A stretch of 10,616 nucleotides of DNA from CAYJII01 sp964370225 (GTDB taxonomy: Bacteria > Bacillota > Clostridia > Oscillospirales > Ruminococcaceae): positions 1-10,616 of the forward strand of contig CAYJII010000057.1 in NCBI GenBank assembly GCA_964370225.1, written 5' to 3'. The position numbers were made by a program, and so were the translations under genes. The stretch's first letter is position 1; each line of letters opens with the position of its first letter. This document shows positions 1-7,814 of this stretch, one piece after another. The notes under the pieces were generated by a model, which was given only the letters and a program-made list of their open reading frames with translations, made no database searches and was not told the DNA's origin.

Positions 1-1135
1 TGAAAAAGCTAAAATTGAGCTATCAAGCACTGCTTCAACTCCTGTTAACCTACCGTTTATCACAGCGGATGCTACAGGACCAAAACACATGGACTTAACT
101 TTAACAAGAGCAAAATTTAACGAGCTTACAGCTGACTTAGTAGAAGCTACTATGGGTCCTGTTCGTCAAGCTCTATCAGACTCAGGCTTAAACGCTTCTG
201 ATTTGCACAAAATTCTTCTAGTTGGTGGTTCTACTCGTATCCCTGCAGTTCAAGATGCAGTTAAAGAAATCCTTGGAAAAGAAGCTTTCAAAGGAATCAA
301 CCCTGACGAATGCGTTGCTTTAGGCGCTGCTATTCAAGGTGGTGTTTTAGGTGGCGACGTTAAAGGTCTACTTCTATTAGACGTTACTCCACTTTCACTT
401 GGTCTTGAAACTTTAGGTGGTGTTTCTACTAAAATCATCGAAAGAAACACTACTATCCCTACTAAAAAATCACAAGTATTCTCTACTGCTGCTGACGGCC
501 AAACTTCTGTAGAAATCAACATTCTACAAGGTGAACGTGAGTTTGCAAAAGATAATAAATCACTTGGTATGTTCAGACTAGAGGGTATCCCTGCTGCTCC
601 ACGTGGTGTTCCACAAATCGAAGTTACTTTTGACATTGATGCAAACGGTATCGTTCACGTTAACGCTAAAGACTTAGGTACTGGAAAAGAGCAAAAAATC
701 ACAATCACTTCTTCAACTAATATGTCCACAGATGACATCGATAAAGCTGTTAAAGAAGCTGAACAATTTGCTGCTGAAGATAAAAAGCGCAAAGAAGAAG
801 TTGACCTCAGAAATGGTGCTGACCAAATGATTTTCCAATGCGAAAAATCAATGGGCGAGCTTGGCGATAAAATCACAGAAGAAGAAAAAACTGATATCAA
901 CACTAAAATTGAAGCTCTAAAAGAGGCTTTAAAAGGTGATAATACTGAGGATATCAAAGCTAAACAAGAAGAACTTCAACAAGCATTTTACGCTATGAGC
1001 GAAAAAATGTACGCTGCTGCTCAAGCTGAAGCACAAAATGCTGAAGCTCCACAAGGCGAAGCTAGTGAAGGCGCTACTGCTCCTGATGATAATGTAGTAG
1101 ATGCAGATTTCACAGAAGTTAAAGACGGCGAATAA
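1..1135 (+). CDS. dnaK: Molecular chaperone DnaK (Hsp70), 3' part only
   Basis: ATP-dependent cytosolic Hsp70 chaperone that binds exposed hydrophobic segments of unfolded proteins, working with DnaJ and GrpE. The open frame runs in from the left edge (codons start at base 2), so roughly the first 230-240 residues, including most of the ATPase domain, are missing. About 377 codons remain. Visible signatures are the end of the nucleotide-binding domain with LVGGSTRIPAVQ (the third Hsp70 signature), NPDECVALGAAIQGG, the interdomain linker DVKGLLLLDVTPLSLG, the substrate-binding beta domain (ERNTTIPTKKSQVFSTA, APRGVPQIEVTFDIDANGI) and the helical lid. It ends in a disordered tail finishing VVDADFTEVKDGE, as is typical of bacterial DnaK. 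The ATG at 89 is internal, not the start. dnaJ follows 114 bases downstream in the same direction, the usual Bacillota heat-shock order. The promoter lies outside the window. Confidence 0.98.
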   Translation, partial: EKAKIELSSTASTPVNLPFITADATGPKHMDLTLTRAKFNELTADLVEATMGPVRQALSDSGLNASDLHKILLVGGSTRIPAVQDAVKEILGKEAFKGINPDECVALGAAIQGGVLGGDVKGLLLLDVTPLSLGLETLGGVSTKIIERNTTIPTKKSQVFSTAADGQTSVEINILQGEREFAKDNKSLGMFRLEGIPAAPRGVPQIEVTFDIDANGIVHVNAKDLGTGKEQKITITSSTNMSTDDIDKAVKEAEQFAAEDKKRKEEVDLRNGADQMIFQCEKSMGELGDKITEEEKTDINTKIEALKEALKGDNTEDIKAKQEELQQAFYAMSEKMYAAAQAEAQNAEAPQGEASEGATAPDDNVVDADFTEVKDGE

Positions 1136-1153
1136 TTATTAATTTAACCTAAT

Positions 1154-1186
1154 ATTTTATGGGCGGATTATATCCGCCCATAAAAT
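1154..1186 (+). promoter_or_regulatory. Strong stem-loop between dnaK and dnaJ
   Basis: Bases 1154-1168 (ATTTTATGGGCGGAT) and 1172-1186 are perfect reverse complements, giving a 15-bp stem with a 3-nt loop and a GGGCGG core. No run of T follows on either strand (the + strand continues GGGTTAAC), so it is not a standard Rho-independent terminator. It starts 18 bases after the dnaK stop. Inference: a partial terminator or an mRNA processing/stability hairpin that sets the dnaK to dnaJ expression ratio. The hairpin is certain as sequence; its function is not. Confidence 0.7.
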
Positions 1187-1249
1187 GGGTTAACAAATAA
1201 AATATAACCGTCGAGTGCGGTAAAAAATTATAGAAGGTGGGTTTGCCCC

Positions 1250-2410
1250 TTGGCAGATAAAAGAGATTATTATGAGGTGTTGGGTGTCCAAAAAGGTGCT
1301 AGCGACGATGAGCTTAAAAAAGCATATCGAAAGCAAGCAAAAAAATATCATCCCGACTTAAATCCTGACAACAAGCAAGCTGAAAAGAGCTTTAAAGAAG
1401 TAAATGAAGCGTATGAAGTTTTATCCAATTCGGACAAACGTCAAAAGTACGATAGTTTCGGCCATGCTGGCGTTGATCCAAACTTCAATGCTGGTGGCGG
1501 CGGTGGTTTCGGCGGATTTGGCGGTTCCGCTGGAGGATTCTCGGATTTAGGCGATATTTTCGAGAGCTTTTTCGGTGGTGGTTTTGGCTCCAGCCAAAGA
1601 CGCGCTAATCCAAACGCACCAAGACGTGGTACCGATATACATATCGGGCTAACAATCGACTTTTTCGAAGCTTGTAAAGGTTGCAGAAAAGAAATAAAAG
1701 TTACAAGACAAGAGAGCTGTAGTGAATGCTCTGGTAAAGGTAGCGCTAAGGGTCATGACCCAAAAACTTGCCCTGACTGTCACGGAAGCGGTCAAGTTAA
1801 AGTTGTTCAGCGTACACCACTTGGCTCAATTAGCACAGCAAAAACTTGTCCAAAATGTAGCGGTAGAGGCAAAATCATCGACCAACCTTGTAATAAATGT
1901 AGTGGCTCAGGTAGACAAAACACCACAAAAACTGTCGAGGTAAGCATACCAGCAGGAATTGATGACGGTCAAACACTCGCTTTGAGAGAGCAAGGTAACG
2001 GCGGTACAAACGCTGGACCAGCTGGCGATTTGAATGTTACTATCACTGTTAGACCTGACCCAATATTTAAGCGTGATGGTTACGATGTTTGGTGCGATAT
2101 GCCAATCACTTATTACCAAGCTGTAATCGGCGATGAACTAATTGTTCCGACTATCGATGGTAAAGTGAAATATGCTATCCCATCAGGCACACAACCAGGT
2201 AAAGTGTTCAGACTTAAAAACAAAGGTGTGCAACATTTAAACGGCAGAGGACGTGGTGACCAGTATGTATCCATGGTGGTTGAGGTTCCTCAAAACTTAA
2301 CAAAAGAGCAAAAAGATTCACTAAAACAATTTGAGAATTTGCTGACTGAAAAACAATATGAAAAGCGCACAGGATTTTTTGACAAACTCAAAAACTTATT
2401 TGCTGATTAA
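1250..2410 (+). CDS. dnaJ: Co-chaperone DnaJ (Hsp40), type I
   Basis: Cytosolic J-protein that delivers clients to DnaK and stimulates its ATPase. The product is 386 residues, normal for type I DnaJ. Residues 5-70 form the J domain with the essential HPD at 34-36. A Gly/Phe-rich linker spans about 81-112. The zinc-binding region has four CxxCxGxG repeats at about 157-164, 174-181, 200-207 and 214-221. The C-terminal peptide-binding domains run from about 225 to 360. The start is TTG at 1250, chosen because it gives the usual N-terminus MADKRDYYEVLGV and has AGAAGGTGG at 1232-1240 nine bases upstream. No ATG fits. It lies downstream of dnaK in the same orientation, separated by a strong stem-loop. 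No CIRCE operator (TTAGCACTC-N9-GAGTGCTAA) is visible in the gap, so it is probably transcribed from the promoter upstream of dnaK. Confidence 0.98.
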   Translation: MADKRDYYEVLGVQKGASDDELKKAYRKQAKKYHPDLNPDNKQAEKSFKEVNEAYEVLSNSDKRQKYDSFGHAGVDPNFNAGGGGGFGGFGGSAGGFSDLGDIFESFFGGGFGSSQRRANPNAPRRGTDIHIGLTIDFFEACKGCRKEIKVTRQESCSECSGKGSAKGHDPKTCPDCHGSGQVKVVQRTPLGSISTAKTCPKCSGRGKIIDQPCNKCSGSGRQNTTKTVEVSIPAGIDDGQTLALREQGNGGTNAGPAGDLNVTITVRPDPIFKRDGYDVWCDMPITYYQAVIGDELIVPTIDGKVKYAIPSGTQPGKVFRLKNKGVQHLNGRGRGDQYVSMVVEVPQNLTKEQKDSLKQFENLLTEKQYEKRTGFFDKLKNLFAD

Positions 2411-2426
2411 TATTAAATTTATTGTG

Positions 2427-2466
2427 AACACTATAAATGTCAAGTGCATTTATAGTGTTTTCGTTT
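2427..2466 (+). terminator. Rho-independent terminator after dnaJ
   Basis: Bases 2427-2439 (AACACTATAAATG) pair perfectly with 2447-2459 around a 7-nt loop, giving a 13-bp stem followed by TTTTCGTTTATT. It begins 16 bases after the dnaJ stop and closes the chaperone operon before the murA promoter. Confidence 0.88.
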
Positions 2467-2502
2467 ATTCTTTCATAAAATTATTACAATTCGGTAAATT
2501 GC

Positions 2503-2531
2503 TTTATTTTTTGATTATTATGTGATATAAT
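2503..2531 (+). promoter_or_regulatory. Promoter of murA (extended -10)
   Basis: TATAAT at 2526-2531 is preceded by TGA at 2523-2525, forming an extended -10 (TGnTATAAT). The -35 position 17 bp upstream (TTTATT, 2503-2508) is weak, which is tolerated with an extended -10. It lies between the dnaJ terminator and the murA start, leaving a leader of about 70 bases. Confidence 0.65.
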
Positions 2532-2609
2532 GGAGTGTACGATTATGCGTAATACATAAAAAATCTTATATATAATAATAACAACGCAAAGCTAAAGGGA
2601 GAGAAAACA

Positions 2610-3893
2610 TTGGAAAAATATGTGATTAATGGGGGCAAGCCTCTAGTGGGCGAAGTCGAAATAAGCGGTGCAAAAAACGCAGTTTTAGCTATACTTACTG
2701 CAGTGGTTTTATCCGACGAACCATGCACAATTGACAACATCCCAAATATAAGCGATGTAGACACTATGGTGAAAATATTGAGCGATTTGGGGGCAAAAAT
2801 CAAAGTTATCAATAAATCAACTTTGACAATAGACCCTTCTAACTTAAAAAACAAAGAAATCCCATACTCTAGTGCAAAATTAATGCGCGCTTCATACTAC
2901 TTTTTAGGTGCGCTTTTGGGCAAATTCAAAAAGGCGAAAGTGGCGCTTCCTGGCGGGTGCAACTTCGGTGTTAGACCGATTGACCTGCATTTAAAGGGGT
3001 TTAAGTCACTAGGAGCTACTTACTCAATTGAATATGGTATGGTAGATTTACATGCAGACCAACTTGTGGGCAACAGACTTTATTTTGATAATGTTTCTGT
3101 TGGCGCTACTATTAACGTAATACTCGCTGCTGTAAAAGCTAAAGGTACTACTATTATCGAAAATGCTGCGAAAGAACCACATATCGTTGACCTTGCAAAC
3201 TTCTTAAACTCCATGGGAGCTAATATCATGGGGGCTGGTACAGATATCATAAAAATTCGCGGTGTGGATACACTTCATGGCTGTGAATATTCAATTATCC
3301 CAGACCAAATCGAAGCTGGGACTTATATGGTTATGGCTGCTGCTACAAAAGGAGATGTTTTAGTTAAAAACGTGACTCCTAAGCATCTTGAATCCATATC
3401 AAACAAATTAGAGCAAATGGGAATTGAAATTACAGAAAATGACGATAGCATTCGTGTAAAATATGTTGGCAAGCTCGAAAAAGTTAATGTTAAAACTAGA
3501 GTTCACCCCGGCTTCCCTACCGACATGCAGCCCCAAATCACTGCTTTACTTTCTGTTGCAAACGGAACTAGCATTGTGGTAGAGGGCATATTTGACAATA
3601 GATTTCAGTATATCAGCGAGCTAAGACGAATGGGTGCTGATATTTCGGTTGATGGCAGAGTAGCTGTAGTTGAGGGAATCGATAATTTCTCATCGGCTCA
3701 AGTTAAAGCATTGGACTTACGTGCTGGTGCTGCTGTAATTATCGCAGCATTATGTGCTGACGGAATATCTGAAATCGAAGATATCAGATATGTTGAGCGT
3801 GGATACGCAGACATCGAAATGAAGCTTAAAAAACTGGGTGCGGACATCAAAAAAATCGGCATACCGGAAAATGTGCTAACACCAGCACTATAA
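2610..3893 (+). CDS. murA: UDP-N-acetylglucosamine 1-carboxyvinyltransferase MurA
   Basis: Cytosolic enzyme that transfers enolpyruvate from phosphoenolpyruvate to UDP-GlcNAc, the first committed step of peptidoglycan synthesis and the fosfomycin target. The product is 427 residues, full length for the family. Visible active-site elements are SGAKNA with Lys22-Asn23, the mobile loop LPGGCNFGVRPID with catalytic Cys117 (equivalent to E. coli Cys115) and Arg122, and HPGFPTDMQPQ with Asp305. Because Cys117 is present, the enzyme is predicted to be fosfomycin-sensitive at the target level; the Cys-to-Asp resistant form is not seen. The start is TTG at 2610 with AAAGGGAGAG at 2594-2603, and the N-terminus MEKYVINGGKPLVGEV matches the family. 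It is the first gene of a cluster with the YycJ-like hydrolase and rlmH. Many Gram-positives carry two MurA paralogues, and which one this is cannot be decided here. Confidence 0.97.
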   Translation: MEKYVINGGKPLVGEVEISGAKNAVLAILTAVVLSDEPCTIDNIPNISDVDTMVKILSDLGAKIKVINKSTLTIDPSNLKNKEIPYSSAKLMRASYYFLGALLGKFKKAKVALPGGCNFGVRPIDLHLKGFKSLGATYSIEYGMVDLHADQLVGNRLYFDNVSVGATINVILAAVKAKGTTIIENAAKEPHIVDLANFLNSMGANIMGAGTDIIKIRGVDTLHGCEYSIIPDQIEAGTYMVMAAATKGDVLVKNVTPKHLESISNKLEQMGIEITENDDSIRVKYVGKLEKVNVKTRVHPGFPTDMQPQITALLSVANGTSIVVEGIFDNRFQYISELRRMGADISVDGRVAVVEGIDNFSSAQVKALDLRAGAAVIIAALCADGISEIEDIRYVERGYADIEMKLKKLGADIKKIGIPENVLTPAL

Positions 3894-3912
3894 TTTATAA
3901 ATGGCATTTCAA

Positions 3913-3935
3913 GGGGGTCGATAATATCGACCCCT
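3913..3935 (+). promoter_or_regulatory. Strong stem-loop between murA and the YycJ-like gene
   Basis: GGGGTCGATA at 3914-3923 and its exact complement at 3925-3934 flank a single central A, with an extra G-T pair outside. As RNA this folds to about 8-9 bp of GC-rich stem with a 5-nt loop. The next bases (ATTGATATAATTTTATC) are T-rich but have no clean T run, so termination would be partial at most. Inference: an attenuator or mRNA processing site between murA and the two downstream genes. Confidence 0.6.
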
Positions 3936-3962
3936 ATTGATATAATTTTATCTGGAGGAATT

Positions 3963-4757
3963 ATGGAATTTATCTATCCATTATGCAGCTCTTCAAAAGG
4001 AAATTGCGTCTATGTCGGTGACAATAAAAATGGCGTCTTAGTCGATGCTGGCATTGGTATCCGCAACTTTTCTACACAGCTACAACTTGGGAATATCGAG
4101 CCACAATCTATTAAAGCGATTTGTGTAACGCATGAACATAGCGACCATATTAGTGGTTTGTTTAAAATACAGCGTCTACTAAAAGTTCCAGTTATTGCGA
4201 CAAAAGAAACCGCAAAAGCGCTAATACATAAAGAGGCTGTAGCCTCACTTCGCTTGCTTGATGTTATCGATGAAAACGCAAAAGTCTTTGACAAGCTTAG
4301 CATTAAGGCATTTAGCACACCGCATGATAGTGTACAAAGCTGTGCGTATAAAATAAACTTAGGTAAGTTATCCGCTGCAATCTGCACAGATTTAGGGCAT
4401 ATCACGCAAAATGTGCATGATGTTTTGCGCAGTTGTAATTTCGTCTTTCTTGAGAGTAATTATGAGCAAAATATGTTGCAATTTGGGAAATATCCCTCAT
4501 ATCTAAAACGCAGAATTAATGGCGAATATGGACATTTATCGAACGCTGATTGTGCTGAGGAAATAGGTAGGCTGTATCGCTTAGGCGTGAAAAATTTCAT
4601 GTTGGGACATCTTAGCCAAGAGAACAATATGCCGCAGCTTGCGATTAGTCATAGCATTTCGATGCTCACATCTTTAGGCGCAGCAATTAACAAGGATTAC
4701 ACCATGCACGTAGCGCCAAAACTCAATAACGGTAATACAAAAATTTGTTTTAATTAG
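3963..4757 (+). CDS. walJ: YycJ/WalJ-like metallo-beta-lactamase-fold hydrolase
   Basis: Predicted cytosolic metal-dependent hydrolase, 264 residues, the usual size for the YycJ/WalJ family. Metal-binding motifs are THEHSDH at 56-62 (HxHxDH: His57, His59, Asp61, His62), His121 in STPHD, Asp143 in CTDLGH, LESNYEQ at 163-169 and His216 in LGHLSQENN. The N-terminus PLCSSSKGNCVYVG is typical of the family (often SGSSGN). Family members have been tied to the WalRK cell-wall regulon and to 5'-3' exonuclease activity on DNA; the true substrate here is not shown by sequence. WalR and WalK are not in the window. The start ATG has GGAGG at 3954-3958. The gene ends 7 bases before rlmH, the same neighbourhood as in other Gram-positives. 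There is no signal peptide or membrane segment. Confidence 0.9.
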   Translation: MEFIYPLCSSSKGNCVYVGDNKNGVLVDAGIGIRNFSTQLQLGNIEPQSIKAICVTHEHSDHISGLFKIQRLLKVPVIATKETAKALIHKEAVASLRLLDVIDENAKVFDKLSIKAFSTPHDSVQSCAYKINLGKLSAAICTDLGHITQNVHDVLRSCNFVFLESNYEQNMLQFGKYPSYLKRRINGEYGHLSNADCAEEIGRLYRLGVKNFMLGHLSQENNMPQLAISHSISMLTSLGAAINKDYTMHVAPKLNNGNTKICFN

Positions 4758-4764
4758 GAGCAAT

Positions 4765-5250
4765 ATGCAAAGTATTAATATAGTCTGCATCGGTAAATTA
4801 AAAGAGAAGTTTTTCACCGATGCTTGTAACGAGTACATTAAAAGGCTTCGTGCTTTTTGTAATATTAACATTGTCGAGCTTGCAGAATACAAGCTTTCTG
4901 ACAATCCTAGCGAATCGCAAATACAAATTTGCATCGAAAAAGAAGGCGAAGTTATTGCTAAGAAGCTACATTCTTTAGGCGGAAAGAACATTAGCCTGTG
5001 CGTAGAGGGCAAGGAGCTCTCCTCCGAAGCTTTCGCGCAAAAGCTAGACCTATACCGCTTAAACGGCGCATCTACGCTAAATTTGGTCATTGGTGGGTCA
5101 TATGGTTTGAGCGAAAAGGTCAAAAGCCTCTCGGACTTTAAATTTTCGATGTCAAAAATGACTTTTCCACATATGCTGATACGTGTATTTTTATTGGAGC
5201 AATTATATCGCGCATTCCAAATATCCGCAGGAAGTAAATATCATAAATAA
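4765..5250 (+). CDS. rlmH: 23S rRNA (pseudouridine1915-N3)-methyltransferase RlmH
   Basis: SPOUT-class methyltransferase that uses S-adenosylmethionine to methylate pseudouridine 1915 in helix 69 of 23S rRNA, acting on assembled 70S ribosomes. The product is 161 residues, the normal length (about 155-160). Seen directly: the N-terminus INIVCIGKLKEKFF, the SAM-binding knot motif LVIGGSYGLS at about 107-116, FSMSKMTFPHMLIRVFLLEQLYRA, and the conserved C-terminal Tyr-His-Lys end (SAGSKYHK). Its Shine-Dalgarno AGGAG at 4756-4760 overlaps the TAG stop of the upstream hydrolase gene, with only 7 bases between the genes, so translation is probably coupled. It is the last gene of the murA cluster, followed by a strong hairpin. 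Confidence 0.97.
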   Translation: MQSINIVCIGKLKEKFFTDACNEYIKRLRAFCNINIVELAEYKLSDNPSESQIQICIEKEGEVIAKKLHSLGGKNISLCVEGKELSSEAFAQKLDLYRLNGASTLNLVIGGSYGLSEKVKSLSDFKFSMSKMTFPHMLIRVFLLEQLYRAFQISAGSKYHK

Positions 5251-5260
5251 AGCATTCTAA

Positions 5261-5305
5261 AACCCCCGTTGTGAAATTCACAACGGGGGTTAACTATATA
5301 TTTTT
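5261..5305. terminator. Bidirectional terminator between rlmH and the GGDEF operon
   Basis: AACCCCCGTTGTGAA at 5261-5275 pairs perfectly with 5277-5291. As RNA this gives a 13-bp stem with a 5-nt loop, one of the strongest hairpins in the window. On the - strand the stem ends in GGGGGTTTTAG, a short T run. On the + strand ATATATTTTTATTT follows after a few bases. It sits between convergent genes and so can serve both. Confidence 0.88.
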
Positions 5306-5315
5306 ATTTACTTAG

Positions 5316-6533
5316 CTAATTCATTGATTTCCTATCACGCTTTTTGCTTTTTTTGTACTCGTACATTTTTTTATCAGCCTCATCAATTATATCCTTAGCT
5401 CTGCGAGTATTCACCTGTCCAACTTCTACAATTCCGTAACTAATCGACGTATTATACTCTTTGTTGTGAACAGTTTTGATATTCATAACACGATCGTACA
5501 CCTGCAAAGTTTTATTCACAGCGATAAAGCTATCGGTCGCATTCCCTACTATCAGAAATTCGTCCCCACCTAATCTTGATATGACATCATTAGCGAATAC
5601 ATCTTTGATGATATTCGAAACCGACAAAATATAAATATCTCCCTCGGCGTGACCATATTCATCGTTAACACTTTTTAGTCCATCCATATCGATGAAAACA
5701 ACAAAAAACTTCTTCTTTAATGCAATATATTCTTCAACTTTATTGATTGCCACTTCCCTGATATTCACTCCAGTGAAAGCATCAGTTAACACTTGTTCTT
5801 CTAAGTTTTCGATTTTGTCCGTTTCTTCCATCACATTTTTTGATATTTCTTCATATTTAACAACATGCAATTTTAATTTCGAAAAAACTTTCGCGCAAAT
5901 ATTTGCAAGATAGTAGCTAATTACCGTTGTAATACCAATTAGAAGATACATCACGGCATACCTAGGGTCATCTCCAAATTCATTTATTAAGCTTAAAACC
6001 ACGATAATAAAGATACAAACTGAACCCATCAAATTAACTGAAAATAGAAGATTTTTCTTATCTGTAAAAATCATATCTAAGTCTTCACGTTTTAATTTAT
6101 TTTGTACATAATAAATATGTGGCGCAGCAATCAACAACGGTATTACATTTACCCAAAAATACAACATTAAATCGTTATAAACATCGCCCATACTAATTCC
6201 AAATGATAGAGCTAAAATTGCTTGTACCAAAATTCTTCGCGCAAATATATTTATAGTAAAAGACAATACGCCAAATAACATCATTATAAAATTCCGCTTT
6301 GATAAGTAGCTGATTTCTATAAAATAAAGTAAAACATATGCTATGAATAGCCCCAAATCATTTTCGTAAGGATATAGCATATATACAACGCAGAACACTA
6401 CCATGTTAATAATTGAAGAGGTTAATACATACGGAATTAGCTTGTATTTTGCTCCAGAAACATATTCTGTTTGTCTCATGGTTGTTGCGTGATAAACAAT
6501 ATAAGATAATATCGCTATTATAGTATAAATCAT
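5316..6533 (-). CDS. Membrane-anchored GGDEF protein (putative diguanylate cyclase)
   Basis: Predicted to make cyclic di-GMP from two GTP at the inner face of the membrane. The product is 405 residues. Residues 1-215 hold about 6-8 hydrophobic segments (for example 2-16, 32-53, 60-78, 163-183, 192-213), an unnamed membrane sensor domain. A short linker/coiled coil lies at 220-248. The GGDEF domain is at about 249-396, with FIDMDGLKSVND (metal Asp282, guanine-contacting Asn290), Asp299 in GHAEGD and RLGGDEF with GGDEF at 322-326, so catalysis looks possible. Oddities are that the usual DxLTGLxNR is DAFTGVNIR at 251-259, and that the inhibitory RxxD motif reads FAND at 313-316, lacking Arg. The start ATG overlaps the stop of the upstream paralogue (ATGA), with AAGGAGG 12 bases upstream at 6552-6546, so the two are co-transcribed and probably coupled. 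Confidence 0.9.
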   Translation of the reverse strand: MIYTIIAILSYIVYHATTMRQTEYVSGAKYKLIPYVLTSSIINMVVFCVVYMLYPYENDLGLFIAYVLLYFIEISYLSKRNFIMMLFGVLSFTINIFARRILVQAILALSFGISMGDVYNDLMLYFWVNVIPLLIAAPHIYYVQNKLKREDLDMIFTDKKNLLFSVNLMGSVCIFIIVVLSLINEFGDDPRYAVMYLLIGITTVISYYLANICAKVFSKLKLHVVKYEEISKNVMEETDKIENLEEQVLTDAFTGVNIREVAINKVEEYIALKKKFFVVFIDMDGLKSVNDEYGHAEGDIYILSVSNIIKDVFANDVISRLGGDEFLIVGNATDSFIAVNKTLQVYDRVMNIKTVHNKEYNTSISYGIVEVGQVNTRRAKDIIDEADKKMYEYKKSKKRDRKSMN

Positions 6534-7765
6534 TTCTTTTTCACGCCTCCTTGAGAATAAAACAGTTTCTTGTCTTCCATCATAATAGCATCTGCTTTAG
6601 AAAGCACATTATCTATTCCCTCTTTTTTAAGCTCTGTATCTACTAAAACTGCGCCCATGCTTGCGTGTATCGGGAATATCTCATGTAGTGAATACTCTTT
6701 AATTTTTACTTTAATTCTTTTAATTACTGTTTCCAAATTTATCATTTGTGTACCAGCAACTAAAACTAAAAATTCGTCCCCGCCCACACGTGCTGCGAAA
6801 TCATTTTCACGTATCGTTTCCATAATCGCTCGTGATACTAAATTTAAGAGTTTATCCCCAGATTCATGCCCGAAATTATCGTTTACATACTTTAATGCAT
6901 TGACATCGATGAAAATTATTCCTAAATCCATCTCATCGCCGTTCCACAATTCTTCGAGTAAATGATATATATATTTGCGATTTTACAAGCCAGTTAAACC
7001 GTCTTTTTCGACTTTAGTAAGCATTTTCACTTTCTTTTCGACTAGCAATTTATATTCATTTTCTGCATCATCGCTATGTCGTTTATACATAATCATATTA
7101 TTAAAATTAATTATGTATAGGAAAATAAAGTAAAACAGCATCATGCTAAACACTACTACAGCTGCTACTAAAACATTACTTTGCATTACATAATTTTCTG
7201 TTAACAGCAAATACGACATAATCGAAAGGTATATAATTACGATGATTACATAGGATGTAATTATCAATGAATAAAGATTTGCTTTTGACGTTCTTTGCAA
7301 ATGCTTTATTGGAATTATATTTTTCACTATAATTAACGCAAGTAGCAAGCCTAATGCTAAATAAATAGCACTACGTAGCCTATACGTATTATTTTCAATT
7401 ATTTGTATTGTTGCAACACCATTAATCCAGCTCATTATGATTACGCAAATTAAATGCATTGCTGTTATGTGAATTGTAAATACTGAAGCTCCAAACACCA
7501 CTTGCTTGAAACTAGTTTTGGACATAAAATAAAATTCGACAGTAAAGACAATTAGACATAACGAATAAAAGAAATGCACTGGAATACTAAGCTCAAAATA
7601 TAACGAAAGTACTAAAGTGTTAAGCGTAGAATAAAACAAAAATAAAACAGGATTTCTCTTTGCATCATCTAAAATTTTTGTAGCAAAATCAAATACAACT
7701 ATATTGTACACAAAAAAGCAGATCATCACTACAATTAATAAAAATAAGTTAGTGTCACTAAACAT
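6530..7765 (-). pseudogene. Membrane GGDEF protein interrupted by one in-frame TAA
   Basis: Upstream paralogue of the neighbouring GGDEF gene. Codons 1-260 encode about 7 membrane segments (residues 1-225) and a charged linker ending KVEKDGLTGL. Codon 261 is TAA (6985-6983). The same frame then continues NRKYIYHLLEELW and a complete GGDEF domain: FIDVNALKYVND with Asp287, an intact inhibitory RxxD (REND, about 319-322) and VGGDEF at about 327-332, ending at TGA 6532-6530. The stop sits on the variable residue of DGLTGLxNR, often Tyr, so one change of TAT or TAC to TAA explains it. There is no other lesion, so it is recent, a strain variant or a sequencing error. I chose ATG 7765 because GGAG (7775-7772) lies 6 bases upstream; TTG 7777 would put this Shine-Dalgarno inside the gene. 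As read, a membrane protein without cyclase domain is made. Confidence 0.85.
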
Positions 7766-7814
7766 CATATTCTCCAAATTAATTACGGTAAATTTAACTA
7801 TGTGATATCAATTA

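Noticed and set aside
1200..1249. Possible CIRCE (HrcA) operator around GAGTGC at 1213-1218
   Set aside because: Only the six-base GAGTGC matches. There is no TTAGCACTC partner at the required 9-base spacing.
6530..6949. Separate 139-residue GGDEF gene starting at TTG 6949
   Set aside because: It has no ribosome binding site, it would lack the first part of the GGDEF fold, and the frame continues upstream through one TAA into the rest of the protein. It is the 3' half of an interrupted gene.
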